Below, piece by piece: positions 16,056 through 24,751 of a DNA stretch of 44,823 nt. This stretch comes from an uncultured Chloroflexota bacterium (GTDB taxonomy: Bacteria; Chloroflexota; Anaerolineae; UBA4142; SHND01): NCBI GenBank assembly GCA_937870825.1, contig CALMZO010000301.1, forward strand, positions 1-44,823. Reading direction: 5' to 3'. A program made the translations under genes and the position numbers. Below the pieces are notes generated by a model. That model was not told where the DNA came from, did no database searches, and worked only from the letters and a program-made list of their open reading frames with translations. Positions within the stretch are counted from its first letter, which is position 1, and each line of letters starts with the position of its first letter.

Positions 16056-16940
16056 TCAGCGCGATGCTTTCCGCAGCGCTTCTGCGCCGCCGACAATATC
16101 CAAGATTTCTTTGGTAATGGATGCCTGACGCACCTTGTTACGCAAGAGCGTCAAACTTTCGATGAGCTCTTTGGCGTTATCCGTCGCGTTCCGCATTGCC
16201 ACCATGCGCGCGGCTTGTTCCGACGCGATGGACTCGAGCAGCGCTTGATAAATTTGCACTTCGACGAAACGCGGCAGCACTTGATCTAAAATCTGTTCCG
16301 CGTTCGGCTCGTACAAATACACTTGCGGCGGACCTTCGCGTTGGATTTCGGCTTGTTCAATCGGCAGAATTTGCTTGATGGTGGGAACCTGGCGCAAGAC
16401 ATTTACAAAATCCGTGTACGCCAAATGCACCTGGTCGGCGCGCCCGCTCAAAAATTCATCCAGCGCGGCGCGCGCCAGGGCACTGACCTGCGCGATTTCC
16501 GGACGCGTGCCCATGTCGCTGAAATCGGCGACAACTTGTTTACCAAACCGGCGCATCAGGTCGCGCCCGCGTCTGCCGACGGTGATGAAATGGACCGGCT
16601 TGCTGTCTCGTTCAAACGGGCGAATAAAATCCGTTGCCTTGCGAATGACGTTGACGTTGTATGCGCCCGCGAGTCCCCGGTCTGCGGTGTAGAGCACAAC
16701 TGCAATGGCGTTGACTTGCGGACGCTCTTCGAGCAGCGGATGCAAATTTTTGCCGCGCCCCGGTTCCGTTGCAACATACTGCATCACCGAACGCGCCTTT
16801 TCGGAATAACTGCGGCTCGCGAGGGTTGCCTGCTGCGCGCGGCGCATCTCGGCGGCGGCAATCATTTCCATTGCGCGCGTCACTTGTGAGATGTTTTTCA
16901 CGCTGCGAATGCGTTGACGAATTTGACGAAGAGTAGCCAT
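16056..16940 (-). CDS. atpG: ATP synthase gamma subunit
   Basis: 294 residues from the ATG at 16940, where MATLRQIRQRIRSVKNISQVTRAMEMIAAAEMRRAQ begins, the N-terminal helix of gamma that runs through the alpha/beta ring. The frame is open upstream to 17006, but that part is spacer sequence. The C-terminal helix (NATDNAKELIESLTLLRNKVRQASITKEILDIVGGAEAL) is complete. It couples c-ring rotation to catalysis. Four lipoprotein genes separate it from atpA, its normal neighbour. Confidence 0.95.
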   Translation of the reverse strand: MATLRQIRQRIRSVKNISQVTRAMEMIAAAEMRRAQQATLASRSYSEKARSVMQYVATEPGRGKNLHPLLEERPQVNAIAVVLYTADRGLAGAYNVNVIRKATDFIRPFERDSKPVHFITVGRRGRDLMRRFGKQVVADFSDMGTRPEIAQVSALARAALDEFLSGRADQVHLAYTDFVNVLRQVPTIKQILPIEQAEIQREGPPQVYLYEPNAEQILDQVLPRFVEVQIYQALLESIASEQAARMVAMRNATDNAKELIESLTLLRNKVRQASITKEILDIVGGAEALRKASR

Positions 16941-16946
16941 TTTGGA

Positions 16947-16974
16947 TTTCGGATTTATGATTTCGGATTTATGA
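16947..16974 (-). repeat. 14-bp tandem repeat before atpG
   Basis: TTTCGGATTTATGA occurs twice in a row (16947-16960, 16961-16974). The same AAATC-type words appear at 23211-23301 and 30138-30160. The rest of the 88-base spacer up to 17028 has related AAATC words but no clear signal. Confidence 0.75.
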
Positions 16975-17028
16975 CCCGGCTCTTTTCGCAGGAAATCGTA
17001 AACCAACCATCACAAATCGTAAATTCTT

Positions 17029-17754
17029 TTATCCTTGCAAAGCAAACTCAAAGGTTTCACTGCGCGGGCTGAGCGGAATGTACTGCGACGGGTCGGGCTT
17101 GTTCGGGTCGGTGCCGTTGTTTTGTACTACCGTTACATTCCACGAAACGCGAAAGTTTGTGGTCGGTGTCTTGGCGCTGGCAATGGCAACCAGTCCCGCA
17201 TAGTCCGGCGCGGGCGCGCGTTTTCGCAGGGTAAAAGAGACACCTGCATTCCCCGCGTCGTTACACGTATTCTCCGCCAGGAACGATTGCTCGCCGTACT
17301 CGTTATCCACGGAATTGGTGATACGCACGGTCACGAGATAACACTCATTCGCGCCCAGCGCCGCGATGGGCTGCCAATTAAACACAAGGTCGTTTGAAGT
17401 CGTGCGCGTGTCTCCTGCCTTGGGTTCGTTTAACTGCGGCGCGCTGTACTTGAGCGTGACCGTTGTAGCCGTTGGCGTAATCACGGCGGTTGGCTGTCGT
17501 GTGACGGGTACGCGCGTATTGGTTGCCGTGGGCGCGGGCGTTGTTGGAATGGGTGTGTTGGTTGGAGGCGGTGGCGTCACGGTGGGCGCGGTGGTCGGCG
17601 TTGGCGGTAACGGCGTATTCGTCGGTGCGACGGTCGGTTTGGGAATTTCCGTCGGAATTGCTGTTGGCGCGGGTACGGTTGGCGCGGGTGTCGGTGTCGA
17701 AGCACAACCCGCGAACAACACGGCGCCGATAAACAGAGCAACGAATTTTTTCAT
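17029..17754 (-). CDS. Pro/Thr-rich lipoprotein A of the atp cluster
   Basis: 241 residues. Signal peptide MKKFVALFIGAVLFAGC (Cys17, lipobox FAGC), a Pro/Thr linker of about 80 residues (PTPAPTVPAPTAIPTEIP style), then a globular domain from about residue 100. The domain has NECYLVTVRI, a single further Cys in AENTCNDAG, and ends with VSWNVTVVQNNGTDPN. The same core recurs in lipoproteins B and C. Start overlaps the stop of lipoprotein B as ATGA. It should be anchored to the outside of the membrane. Function unknown; it does not resemble any ATP synthase subunit. Confidence 0.8.
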   Translation of the reverse strand: MKKFVALFIGAVLFAGCASTPTPAPTVPAPTAIPTEIPKPTVAPTNTPLPPTPTTAPTVTPPPPTNTPIPTTPAPTATNTRVPVTRQPTAVITPTATTVTLKYSAPQLNEPKAGDTRTTSNDLVFNWQPIAALGANECYLVTVRITNSVDNEYGEQSFLAENTCNDAGNAGVSFTLRKRAPAPDYAGLVAIASAKTPTTNFRVSWNVTVVQNNGTDPNKPDPSQYIPLSPRSETFEFALQG

Positions 17755-18428
17755 GGTTGAAAATCAAACTCTATGACCGGGCTATCGGGACTCAAGGCGG
17801 CGGTATTGTAATGCACGCCGTCTGCTGCGCGTCCGTTGTTTTGCACCACGCGCACACGCCATGTCATTTTCAAGAGCCGCGCTTCAGGCGCGAGTTCGTG
17901 CGTTTGCGCGAGAATCGTTCCGTAATTGGGCGAGTTGACAAATTTTCCGCGGTACAACACAAAGGTCAACGGCTTGCCGACAGGTCCCGGGTCGCCGCAC
18001 ATCGCGGGGTCCAGAAAATCATCGCCGCGATTTCCCTTTGGCAAATTCGGAACGGCTAACTCGATGTGCAAGAGATAACATTGATTCGGTTCCAGTTTCC
18101 CCACCGACGCAAACATAAATGGAATGTCGTTACCGTCTTTAAAAAGTGCGTTCGCATGGGGCGAAATCAATGTCGGCGCCGGAAAACGTGCGGCGGGTTG
18201 TGTGCGAGCGGCGCTGCGCGTGACTGTCGGTCGAATCGTTATGGTTGGCTCGGCAAGCACCGTCACCGCCGGAACCGGCGCGTCCGTTGTCGTTGGCAGC
18301 AATGTTGGAAACGGTACGACAGTCGCAATCGGACTGGTCGGTTCTGTTGTTGTGGCGGGTGTCGGCGTCTGCTGCGATGAACATGCCGCGGCAAGAATCA
18401 TTGCCGCAAGTGTCAGCCATCGTCTCAT
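17751..18428 (-). CDS. Pro/Thr-rich lipoprotein B of the atp cluster
   Basis: 225 residues. Signal peptide MRRWLTLAAMILAAAC (Cys16), a Thr/Pro linker to about residue 80, then the shared domain: FPAPTLISPHANALFKDGND, EPNQCYLLHIEL, DPAMCGDPGPVG, NSPNYGTILAQ and MTWRVRVVQNNG. Order and spacing of these motifs match lipoproteins A and C, so the three are paralogs. The paired Cys (in NQCYL and MCGD) may form a disulfide. It overlaps lipoprotein A by 4 bases, which implies translational coupling. Confidence 0.8.
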   Translation of the reverse strand: MRRWLTLAAMILAAACSSQQTPTPATTTEPTSPIATVVPFPTLLPTTTDAPVPAVTVLAEPTITIRPTVTRSAARTQPAARFPAPTLISPHANALFKDGNDIPFMFASVGKLEPNQCYLLHIELAVPNLPKGNRGDDFLDPAMCGDPGPVGKPLTFVLYRGKFVNSPNYGTILAQTHELAPEARLLKMTWRVRVVQNNGRAADGVHYNTAALSPDSPVIEFDFQP

Positions 18429-18473
18429 TACGCAGTGTGCCTCTTTGTCCCCCTCGATACACTCTACTCGTAC

Positions 18474-19253
18474 TTAACGGAAAAATGAGTTTTGCAGCGC
18501 TACGCTCGCCGGACTGAGCGCCTGCACGTTTGGATGGACCGGGTCTGCCTCATCCAATTTCTGGACAACGGTCACGAACCACTGCATCGTGTATTGCGGC
18601 GTCGGCGGAATTACATTGTCCGCTGAAACGAGCAACGTCCCATAATTTGGCTCATCTCGAAAGCGGCCGGGCTTGACCTGAAAAAGCAAACGGTCTCCCG
18701 CATTACTTTGGTTGCCGCACAAGCCAACCCAATAATCACCGACTCCGCCGGGTCCGGTCGGATTACCGAGTGTCATGTCGAAGCGATAACACTGATTCGC
18801 GCCCAGTTGCCCGACAGACGCAAATTCAAATTTCAACGTATCGCCATCGCGAAATGCGATGCCTTCCGGCGAAAAAACTGCGGGCGCAGGAAAATTCGTC
18901 GGCGCGTTCGTCGGTGGTGGCGCGGCTTCGGTGGGGACAGCGGTCGGTTGTTCTAACGCAGCTGTCGCGGGCGCACGCGTGGCTTGTGCGACGTTTGTCG
19001 CGCGCGCGGTTGCAGTTACCGTTACAGTTGTGATAGGCGTGAATGTCGCAATCGGAGTGATGGTCGCTGCCGCTTGCGATGTATTCGTCGGCATCAGTGT
19101 TGGTTGACTTGTCGCGGTGACAACGATGACGATAACCGGGTCTGTCGGCAACGGCACAACCGTTGGCACAGCCGGACGCTGTTGGCAACCCAACAGCGCG
19201 GTCACGCAGAGAATTGCAATGCAGGAGAAACCAAGCCAGTGAGAGCGATTCAT
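18474..19253 (-). CDS. Pro/Thr-rich lipoprotein C of the atp cluster
   Basis: 259 residues from the ATG at 19253. Upstream frame codons to 19379 lie inside the neighbouring gene and lack a signal peptide. Signal MNRSHWLGFSCIAILCVTALLGC (Cys23, lipobox LLGC), a Thr/Ala/Pro linker of ~90 residues, then the shared domain: FPAPAVFSPEGIAFRDGDTL, ANQCYRFDMTL, GDYWVGLCGNQ, RDEPNYGTLLV and MQWFVTVVQKLD. Closest to lipoprotein B. Extracytoplasmic and of unknown function. Confidence 0.8.
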   Translation of the reverse strand: MNRSHWLGFSCIAILCVTALLGCQQRPAVPTVVPLPTDPVIVIVVTATSQPTLMPTNTSQAAATITPIATFTPITTVTVTATARATNVAQATRAPATAALEQPTAVPTEAAPPPTNAPTNFPAPAVFSPEGIAFRDGDTLKFEFASVGQLGANQCYRFDMTLGNPTGPGGVGDYWVGLCGNQSNAGDRLLFQVKPGRFRDEPNYGTLLVSADNVIPPTPQYTMQWFVTVVQKLDEADPVHPNVQALSPASVALQNSFFR

Positions 19254-19281
19254 TGTTAGGTCCTTGACCGAGGCAATGTAC

Positions 19282-20049
19282 TTATTCTTCCACCACCAGC
19301 TCAATCGTAAAGGTCGGTGAGCTTGGACCACAAACTGCAACCGTACCGAGTGGCGGCTGCGCGTCGTCGCCCGAATCATTGAATTCGCCGGATGCCATAA
19401 TCACATCAACCGACCATGACGCATTGGCATCATCGCCTTGGGTCAAACCGAAGGTTGCCTGCTGGTTCAGAATCACGACCTGCTCTTTGAGATAGGTGTT
19501 GTGTGAGATGTACAATGCCTGACTGTTGCGCGGCGTACTCACATTTACCCGATACCCAATCTTTGGGTCAAGCTCGTACGCGACAACGGGGTCAAACTTG
19601 AACTGAATGGTCGCGCCCGCGCCGGACCCGGGCTTGGCGCGGCGTCGTGCGCCATTTTCAGGAAAGGTCAACGTAGTAACCTGATACGGTTGTCCGCAGC
19701 TCGGCTGTGGTGTCGCCGGTGGCGGGACCGCTGTCGGCGATTCTGCTGGGGTTGTTGGAGCAGGCGGATTCGTCGGCTGCGGCGGCGCGGCAGTGACAGG
19801 GCGACGCGTGTTGGTCGGGGCCGGTGGAACATCGGTCGGCGGTGCATTGGGTGTACTGGTTGGCTCCAAGGTTGCGGTCGCGGGTCCCGGCGTCACCGTC
19901 ACAGGCAAATAAATAATCCACGGCGTCTGCGTTGGCTGGGCTTCGGCAACGCGCGTGCGCGTTGGCGTCGCGTCGCCACCTGCACAAGCTGCGCTCACAA
20001 AGGCAAGCGCGCTCAAACCAATGATTGCTATAAATTTTTTAACGTTCAC
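19282..20049 (-). CDS. Pro/Thr-rich lipoprotein D of the atp cluster (divergent)
   Basis: 255 residues from the GTG at 20049, which gives a clean signal peptide VNVKKFIAIIGLSALAFVSAAC (Cys22). A TTG at 20067 is possible but would add six codons made from the inverted repeat. A Pro/Thr linker runs to about residue 115. The domain (CGQPYQVTTLTFPENGARRRAKPGSGAGATIQFKFDPVVAYELDPKIGYRVNVSTP) has the same overall plan as A to C, but the NxCYL motif is replaced by KIGYRV. First of the four after atpA, 87 bases downstream. Confidence 0.75.
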   Translation of the reverse strand: MNVKKFIAIIGLSALAFVSAACAGGDATPTRTRVAEAQPTQTPWIIYLPVTVTPGPATATLEPTSTPNAPPTDVPPAPTNTRRPVTAAPPQPTNPPAPTTPAESPTAVPPPATPQPSCGQPYQVTTLTFPENGARRRAKPGSGAGATIQFKFDPVVAYELDPKIGYRVNVSTPRNSQALYISHNTYLKEQVVILNQQATFGLTQGDDANASWSVDVIMASGEFNDSGDDAQPPLGTVAVCGPSSPTFTIELVVEE

Positions 20050-20060
20050 TAATTCAGTGC

Positions 20061-20126
20061 TGAGCAATGAGCATTGAGCAATGAGTTGAACGAGTCTTGT
20101 AGACCTCTCTCAACGCTCATTGCTCA
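20061..20126 (-). repeat. 18-bp inverted repeat between atpA and lipoprotein D
   Basis: TGAGCAATGAGCATTGAG (20061-20078) pairs with 20109-20126 at 17 of 18 positions, the exception being a possible G-U pair, around a 30-nt loop. On the - strand no T-run follows, so it looks more like an RNA stabiliser or partial attenuator than a terminator. It ends just before the start of lipoprotein D. Confidence 0.75.
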
Positions 20127-20136
20127 TACCTCATCC

Positions 20137-21672
20137 CTAATAACTTCCCGCCCGTTTGAAATCGTCGATGGCGCGTTTCAAAGCTTGTTCGTTTTCACCG
20201 CTGATGTCTTTGGTTTCGGCAATTTGGCGTCCGATATTTGGATGCGATGCTTCCATATAACGTTGGAACGCAATTTCAAATGCGCGGATTTTATCCAGCG
20301 GCACATCGTCGAGATAGCCGTTCGTCGCCGCATACAGAATCATCACTTCGTTCGACAAGGAAACGGGTTGGTATTGCGGCTGTTTCAAAAGTTCCGTCAT
20401 GCGCTGCCCGCGTTCCAACTGGTCGCGCGTCGCCTTGTCAAGCGACGAACCGAATTGGGCGAACGCGGCGAGCGAACGATATTGCGCGAGGTCGAGTTTC
20501 AAACGTCCCGCGACTTTTTTCATCGCTTTGGTTTGCGCGTTGGAACCCACGCGCGAAACCGAAATGCCTACGTCCAATGCGGGGCGAATACCGGCATAAA
20601 ACAAATCGGAGAGCAAATAGATTTGTCCGTCGGTGATGGAAATGACGTTCGTCGGAATAAACGCGGAAACGTCACCACCTTGCGTTTCGATAATCGGAAG
20701 CGAGGTGAGCGAGCCGCCGCCGAGTTCGTCATTTAACCGCGCGGAACGTTCGAGCAAACGCGAGTGGAGATAGAAAATGTCGCCCGGATAGGCTTCGCGT
20801 CCGGGAGGGCGGCGCAAGAGCAACGAGATTTGGCGATATGCCCACGCGTGTTTCGAGAGGTCATCGTAAATGATGAGCGCGTCGCGAATCGTTCTACCGC
20901 CGACGGTAACACCATTTTCCATAATCTCTTCGCCCATCGCGGTTCCCGAATACGGCGCGAGATATTGCAAAGGCGCGGGGTCTGACGCGGACGCGCTAAT
21001 GACGATGGTGTACTCCATCGCGCCATACTTTTCCAATGTCGCGACGACTTGGGCAATCGTGGACTGTTTTTGTCCAATCGCGACATAGATGCAAATCATG
21101 TCTTGCCCTTTTTGATTGATGATTGCATCCAAACACACGGCGGTCTTGCCCGTTTGACGGTCGCCGATGACGAGTTCGCGCTGCCCGCGTCCAATTGGAA
21201 TCATCGAGTCAATTGCTTTGATGCCGGTTTGTACCGGAGATTTCACGGGCTGGCGCATGACGACGGACGGCGCGATGCGTTCTACGGGGCGAAACGAATT
21301 TGTATCAATCGGACCTTTGCCGTCAATCGGCTGCCCGACCGCGTTCACGACGCGTCCGACCAAGCCCACGCCGACGGGAACGGAAGCAAGGCGCCCGGTG
21401 CTTTTGACGATGTCGCCTTCCTCCAAATCTTCGTAATCGCCCATGATGACGACGCCGACGTTGCTGTCTTCCAAATTCAACGCGAGCGCGAGCGTTCCGT
21501 TCTTTTGAAACTCGACCAGTTCGCCCGCCATCACATTCGAAAGACCGGAGACACGCGCGATACCGTCGCCAATTTCAATCACTTGGCCCACGTCCATTCT
21601 TTGAACGGGTGCTTCAAACGTTTCAAGCTGTCGCTTGATTTGTTCGGTAATATCGAGAACGTTAATTGCCAT
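20137..21672 (-). CDS. atpA: ATP synthase alpha subunit
   Basis: 511 residues, full length. Walker A GDRQTGKT at 170-177, the region [47 protein letters not shown] is typical of alpha, and [25 protein letters not shown] lies in the C-terminal domain. Alpha subunits alternate with beta in F1 and bind non-catalytic nucleotides. It is followed by lipoprotein D rather than atpG. Confidence 0.97.
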   Translation of the reverse strand: MAINVLDITEQIKRQLETFEAPVQRMDVGQVIEIGDGIARVSGLSNVMAGELVEFQKNGTLALALNLEDSNVGVVIMGDYEDLEEGDIVKSTGRLASVPVGVGLVGRVVNAVGQPIDGKGPIDTNSFRPVERIAPSVVMRQPVKSPVQTGIKAIDSMIPIGRGQRELVIGDRQTGKTAVCLDAIINQKGQDMICIYVAIGQKQSTIAQVVATLEKYGAMEYTIVISASASDPAPLQYLAPYSGTAMGEEIMENGVTVGGRTIRDALIIYDDLSKHAWAYRQISLLLRRPPGREAYPGDIFYLHSRLLERSARLNDELGGGSLTSLPIIETQGGDVSAFIPTNVISITDGQIYLLSDLFYAGIRPALDVGISVSRVGSNAQTKAMKKVAGRLKLDLAQYRSLAAFAQFGSSLDKATRDQLERGQRMTELLKQPQYQPVSLSNEVMILYAATNGYLDDVPLDKIRAFEIAFQRYMEASHPNIGRQIAETKDISGENEQALKRAIDDFKRAGSY

Positions 21673-21682
21673 AAAAGTTATT

Positions 21683-21769
21683 GGTGATAGGTGATTTCCT
21701 TGATTTCCCTTATTTCCATTCTTGAACGACGCTGAAGGAATTGAAGGAAATGAGGGAAATACCGGTCAC
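21683..21769 (-). repeat. inverted repeat between atpH and atpA
   Basis: Pyrimidine arm TTTCCTTGATTTCCCTTATTTCC (about 21694-21718) and purine arm 21734-21760 (GAAGGAATTGAAGGAAATGAGGG) pair imperfectly over roughly 23 bp; GGTGAT and GGTCACC extend the ends. Same GGGAA words as at 13775 and 22849. Confidence 0.7.
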
Positions 21770-21770
21770 C

Positions 21771-22286
21771 TTATCGCGCACTTTCCAGTTTCTGTTTCAT
21801 TGCGGCGAGTTTTCCGGAAACACTTCCGTCAATCACAATATCGCCGATGCGAACGATGACGCCGCCAAGAATCGCCGGGTCGAGCCGATAATCAAACGTG
21901 AGGTCCTGTCCGTACTGCGCGCGTACTTTCGCTTCCAGTTTCGCGCGTTCTTCGGGCGTGAGTGCAATCGTCGTTGTAACACGCGCTTGATTGTTCGGCG
22001 CGCCCGCGGCGACCAATGTGTCGAACGCGAAAACGACATCGTTCAAGAGATGGACTTGATTTTTGCTCGCGAGCAAATACGCGAGATTGCGTACTTCAGA
22101 GTCGGCATTCGGCGACAACAAACCATTGAGCAGTGCTTTTTTGCCGTCAAAGGATTCATTCGGATTGTCGAGACGTGTGAGCAGATTGCTTTTTTCGAGC
22201 GCGTTGTTCAACGCGTGCAAATCGCGCACATGCTTTTCGACGGTTTTTTCAAACAGCGCGCGAGCGTAATTGGATGCGTCGGACAT
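21771..22286 (-). CDS. atpH: ATP synthase delta subunit
   Basis: 171 residues. N-terminal helical bundle (SDASNYARALFEKTVEKHVRDLHALNNALEK) and the conserved C-terminal signature GGVIVRIGDIVIDGSVSGKLAAMKQKL, which defines OSCP/delta. It joins the peripheral stalk to the top of F1. Starts 1 base after the atpF stop, so translation is probably coupled. Confidence 0.93.
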   Translation of the reverse strand: MSDASNYARALFEKTVEKHVRDLHALNNALEKSNLLTRLDNPNESFDGKKALLNGLLSPNADSEVRNLAYLLASKNQVHLLNDVVFAFDTLVAAGAPNNQARVTTTIALTPEERAKLEAKVRAQYGQDLTFDYRLDPAILGGVIVRIGDIVIDGSVSGKLAAMKQKLESAR

Positions 22287-22287
22287 G

Positions 22288-22803
22288 TTACGCTCCTTGC
22301 TTTTGTCCGTTGCCGCCGAAATTGGCTTCGTTCAAAAAGTTTTCGACGAGTTGACGCGATTTGCGTTCGTCCAAATTCGCGCCGATGACGCGCTGCGCGC
22401 CGATGAGTGAAAGTTCAATTACTTGGTGGCGCAATTCGGACACCATTTGTTTGCGTTCGTACTCGAGTTCGCCGCGCGCGGCGGTGCGGATTTTTTCGGC
22501 ATCTTCCTGCGCTTCGGCGATGATGCGCTGGCGTTCTTTTTCGGCGGCTTGCTGCGCGGAGGCGGCAGCCGATTGCGCTTCGCGACGCGCTTCGTCGAGA
22601 CGGCGGTCAAATTCTTTTTGTTGATTTGCCGCGTCCGCTTTTACTTTGTCCGCGTACTCGAGCGATTCCTGAATTTTCTTTTTGCGCGTTTCAAGCATGT
22701 TGAGCACGGGTTTGTACACCAACATGCGTAACAGCACCAGCGCGAGAATAAAATTCACCAGATACGCGAGGAGCCACGGGAGATTGATTCCAAGTTTTTC
22801 CAT
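22288..22803 (-). CDS. atpF: ATP synthase b subunit
   Basis: 171 residues: one N-terminal membrane helix (NLPWLLAYLVNFILALVLLRMLVY, about 8-31) with the LLRMLVYKPVLNMLETRKKKI boundary, then a long charged Ala/Glu/Arg helix (about 35-160) that forms the peripheral stalk dimer. Only one b-type gene is present, so a homodimer is expected. Confidence 0.95.
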   Translation of the reverse strand: MEKLGINLPWLLAYLVNFILALVLLRMLVYKPVLNMLETRKKKIQESLEYADKVKADAANQQKEFDRRLDEARREAQSAAASAQQAAEKERQRIIAEAQEDAEKIRTAARGELEYERKQMVSELRHQVIELSLIGAQRVIGANLDERKSRQLVENFLNEANFGGNGQKQGA

Positions 22804-22823
22804 TGCGGTTTCCTGTAAAAAGG

Positions 22824-22928
22824 GTGATAGATGACAGGCACCTGTCCAGTTCCGTTCGTTCCCTTATTTCCTAGATTGCCGAGAAGGGGAACGGAAGGAA
22901 CTAGAGACACTCACCTGTCTATCGTCAC
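22824..22928 (-). repeat. nested inverted repeats between atpE and atpF
   Basis: Outer arms GTGATAGATGACAGG (22824-22838) and CCTGTCTATCGTCAC (22914-22928) and inner arms 22849-22874 (pyrimidine) and 22884-22904 (purine, GGGGAACGGAAGGAACTAG) make a long nested hairpin that fills most of the 133-base spacer. Confidence 0.7.
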
Positions 22929-22936
22929 TTGCTCCT

Positions 22937-23301
<365 letters not shown>

Positions 23302-23303
23302 GG

Positions 23304-24356
23304 CTAGTGGTGCGCTTGCGCGCCGTGCGCGTCGCCGTGACTTTCGCCGCCATGTTCGGCAGTGGCGATTCGCATAAACGCCATGGTGAGTACTGCAAAG
23401 ACGAACGCTTGAATGAACGCGACAAAAAACTCAAACAACACGAACGGGAACGGCAACACAAAAAACAGGAACGCCATGATGAGCAGAATGATTTCACCCG
23501 CAAAGATGTTGCCGAAAAGACGGAAGGTGAACGAGACGATTTTGCCAATCTCGCTGACGAGTTCCACCAATCCGACAAACACGTCAATCAACCCGAAGCC
23601 GATGTTGCCCTTGAGCAAACGTCCGAAACTGAAAAAGCGCGTCCAGTATTTCAAACCCTGTTTTTGCATCCCGTACACTTGTGTCATGATGACGGAAACG
23701 AGCGCGAGCGCGAGCGGCAGATTGATGTCGGAACTGGGCGCGCGCAAGAACGGCACAAGCGCCGCGTGTTCTTTGGGTTCTTCGCCGCGGGCTTTGGCAT
23801 TTTTGGTGGCGAGCGATGTCGTGTGAATAAAACTCGGCGCATCGCCAATCACATAAATGCCGCTTGGATTGCAGGTGTGTGTTTTTTCATTTTCAAAACA
23901 CACCTGCCCGTTCTCCACTTTGGTGTGTGTCTCTTCACCGACCTTGATGACGCCGATGGACAGCGCGCCGGGAATGAGACCGACGAAATTCGAAACGAGG
24001 ACGAGCAAAAAAATCGTGGCGGCAATCGTGAAAAATTTGCGCCACATCGGACCGGCAATCCCTTCAAACAAATTCACCAGCTGTTCGATGATGATTTCGA
24101 TGACGTTTTGCGCGCCGCTCGGAACGAGCTGCATGTTGCGCGTCGAGAGAAAACCGAACCCGATTAAAATAACAAAGACGATGAGCGCGGTGATGAGCGT
24201 TGGCGTAATATCAAAGCCCGCGATGTTAAAAAGAATCTCGGGCGCAATCGCCACCGAGGCGCGGACGGCATCGGGTGAAAAGGGAAAGAGCATTTTGACT
24301 GCGATGCCCAGCGCAACCATCGCGATAATGACAATCCATACACGGGGATTTTTCAC
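23304..24356 (-). CDS. atpB: ATP synthase a subunit with an enlarged loop
   Basis: 350 residues; bacterial a subunits usually have 220-290. The essential Arg is R279 in SFTFRLFGNIFAGE. Membrane helices lie near 6-24, 55-72, 107-130, 211-229, 256-275 and 280-335. Between the helix ending FVGLIPG and the conserved SSDINLPLALAL there is an extra hydrophilic stretch (about 136-203) with Cys153 and Cys162; similar but shorter loops are usual in Chloroflexota. The C-terminus is His-rich (HGGESHGDAHGAQAHH). Start is GTG at 24356, overlapping the stop of the atpI-like gene as GTGA. It forms the proton half-channels next to the c ring. Confidence 0.95.
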   Translation of the reverse strand: MKNPRVWIVIIAMVALGIAVKMLFPFSPDAVRASVAIAPEILFNIAGFDITPTLITALIVFVILIGFGFLSTRNMQLVPSGAQNVIEIIIEQLVNLFEGIAGPMWRKFFTIAATIFLLVLVSNFVGLIPGALSIGVIKVGEETHTKVENGQVCFENEKTHTCNPSGIYVIGDAPSFIHTTSLATKNAKARGEEPKEHAALVPFLRAPSSDINLPLALALVSVIMTQVYGMQKQGLKYWTRFFSFGRLLKGNIGFGLIDVFVGLVELVSEIGKIVSFTFRLFGNIFAGEIILLIMAFLFFVLPFPFVLFEFFVAFIQAFVFAVLTMAFMRIATAEHGGESHGDAHGAQAHH

Positions 24357-24625
24357 AACTTGGTCTCCTCAACAGTACTTGGAATGCCCTGTTGTGCGCT
24401 TTCATCAGGGGGAGAGATTTGCATGTAGATTACGGCGATGCGGCGATAAATCATAACGATTCCGGCATTGAATCCGAGAAACATGGCAGCCAATGTAAAA
24501 ACGGGAGTCGTGCGCAAGCGATAGTCTAACAGAATGCCGATGACCACCGGCAAAATGGTAATGCCCAACAAGATGAGCATCATCTGTCCAATCCAGCCCC
24601 AATCAATCTGTTGCGACTTTTTCAT
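24353..24625 (-). CDS. AtpI/AtpZ-like small membrane protein, first gene of the atp operon
   Basis: 90 residues with two membrane helices (about 13-33 and 40-62: MMLILLGITILPVVIGILLDYRL, TLAAMFLGFNAGIVMIYRRIAVIY). This is the layout and position of AtpI/AtpZ, the assembly or Mg2+-related factor usually coded before atpB. No good ribosome binding site precedes the ATG, and a structured leader ends about 34 bases upstream. Confidence 0.75.
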   Translation of the reverse strand: MKKSQQIDWGWIGQMMLILLGITILPVVIGILLDYRLRTTPVFTLAAMFLGFNAGIVMIYRRIAVIYMQISPPDESAQQGIPSTVEETKL

Positions 24626-24659
24626 GCGCTGGATTTATCACTTGCGCGATTGGCACAAA

Positions 24660-24741
24660 ATTGCGCGCCGTACGCGCGCAATAATTTAGGCGATGAAATG
24701 TATCGCCGCGCACCAGTGCGCTAGTCCAGCATTACATGCTG
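24660..24741 (-). promoter_or_regulatory. structured 5' leader of the atp operon: four consecutive hairpins
   Basis: In transcript order: CAGCAT/ATGCTG (24741-24727, 3-nt loop), GCGCAC/GTGCGC (24721-24708, 2-base apex), GGCGAT/ATCGCC (24707-24689), ATTGCGCGC/GCGCGCAAT (24682-24660, 5-nt loop). All stems are perfect; the second and third touch without a gap. The segment begins about 20 nt after the predicted transcription start and ends 34 nt before the atpI-like start. Confidence 0.65.
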
Positions 24742-24751
24742 ACTCATTCGT

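Noticed and set aside
17029..20049. Pro/Thr-coding stretches as tandem DNA repeats or a CRISPR array
   Set aside because: Repeats are degenerate at the DNA level and are explained by low-complexity linkers; there are no constant repeats with unique spacers.
17029..20049. The four genes between atpA and atpG as unusual ATP synthase subunits
   Set aside because: They have lipoprotein signal peptides and no similarity to any F-type subunit; all standard subunits are present elsewhere in the operon.
23307..24167. 286-codon + strand open frame over atpB
   Set aside because: It is the antisense of a clear ATP synthase a subunit, has a composition rich in Asp, Glu, Asn and Arg without fold pattern, and results from biased codons on the other strand.
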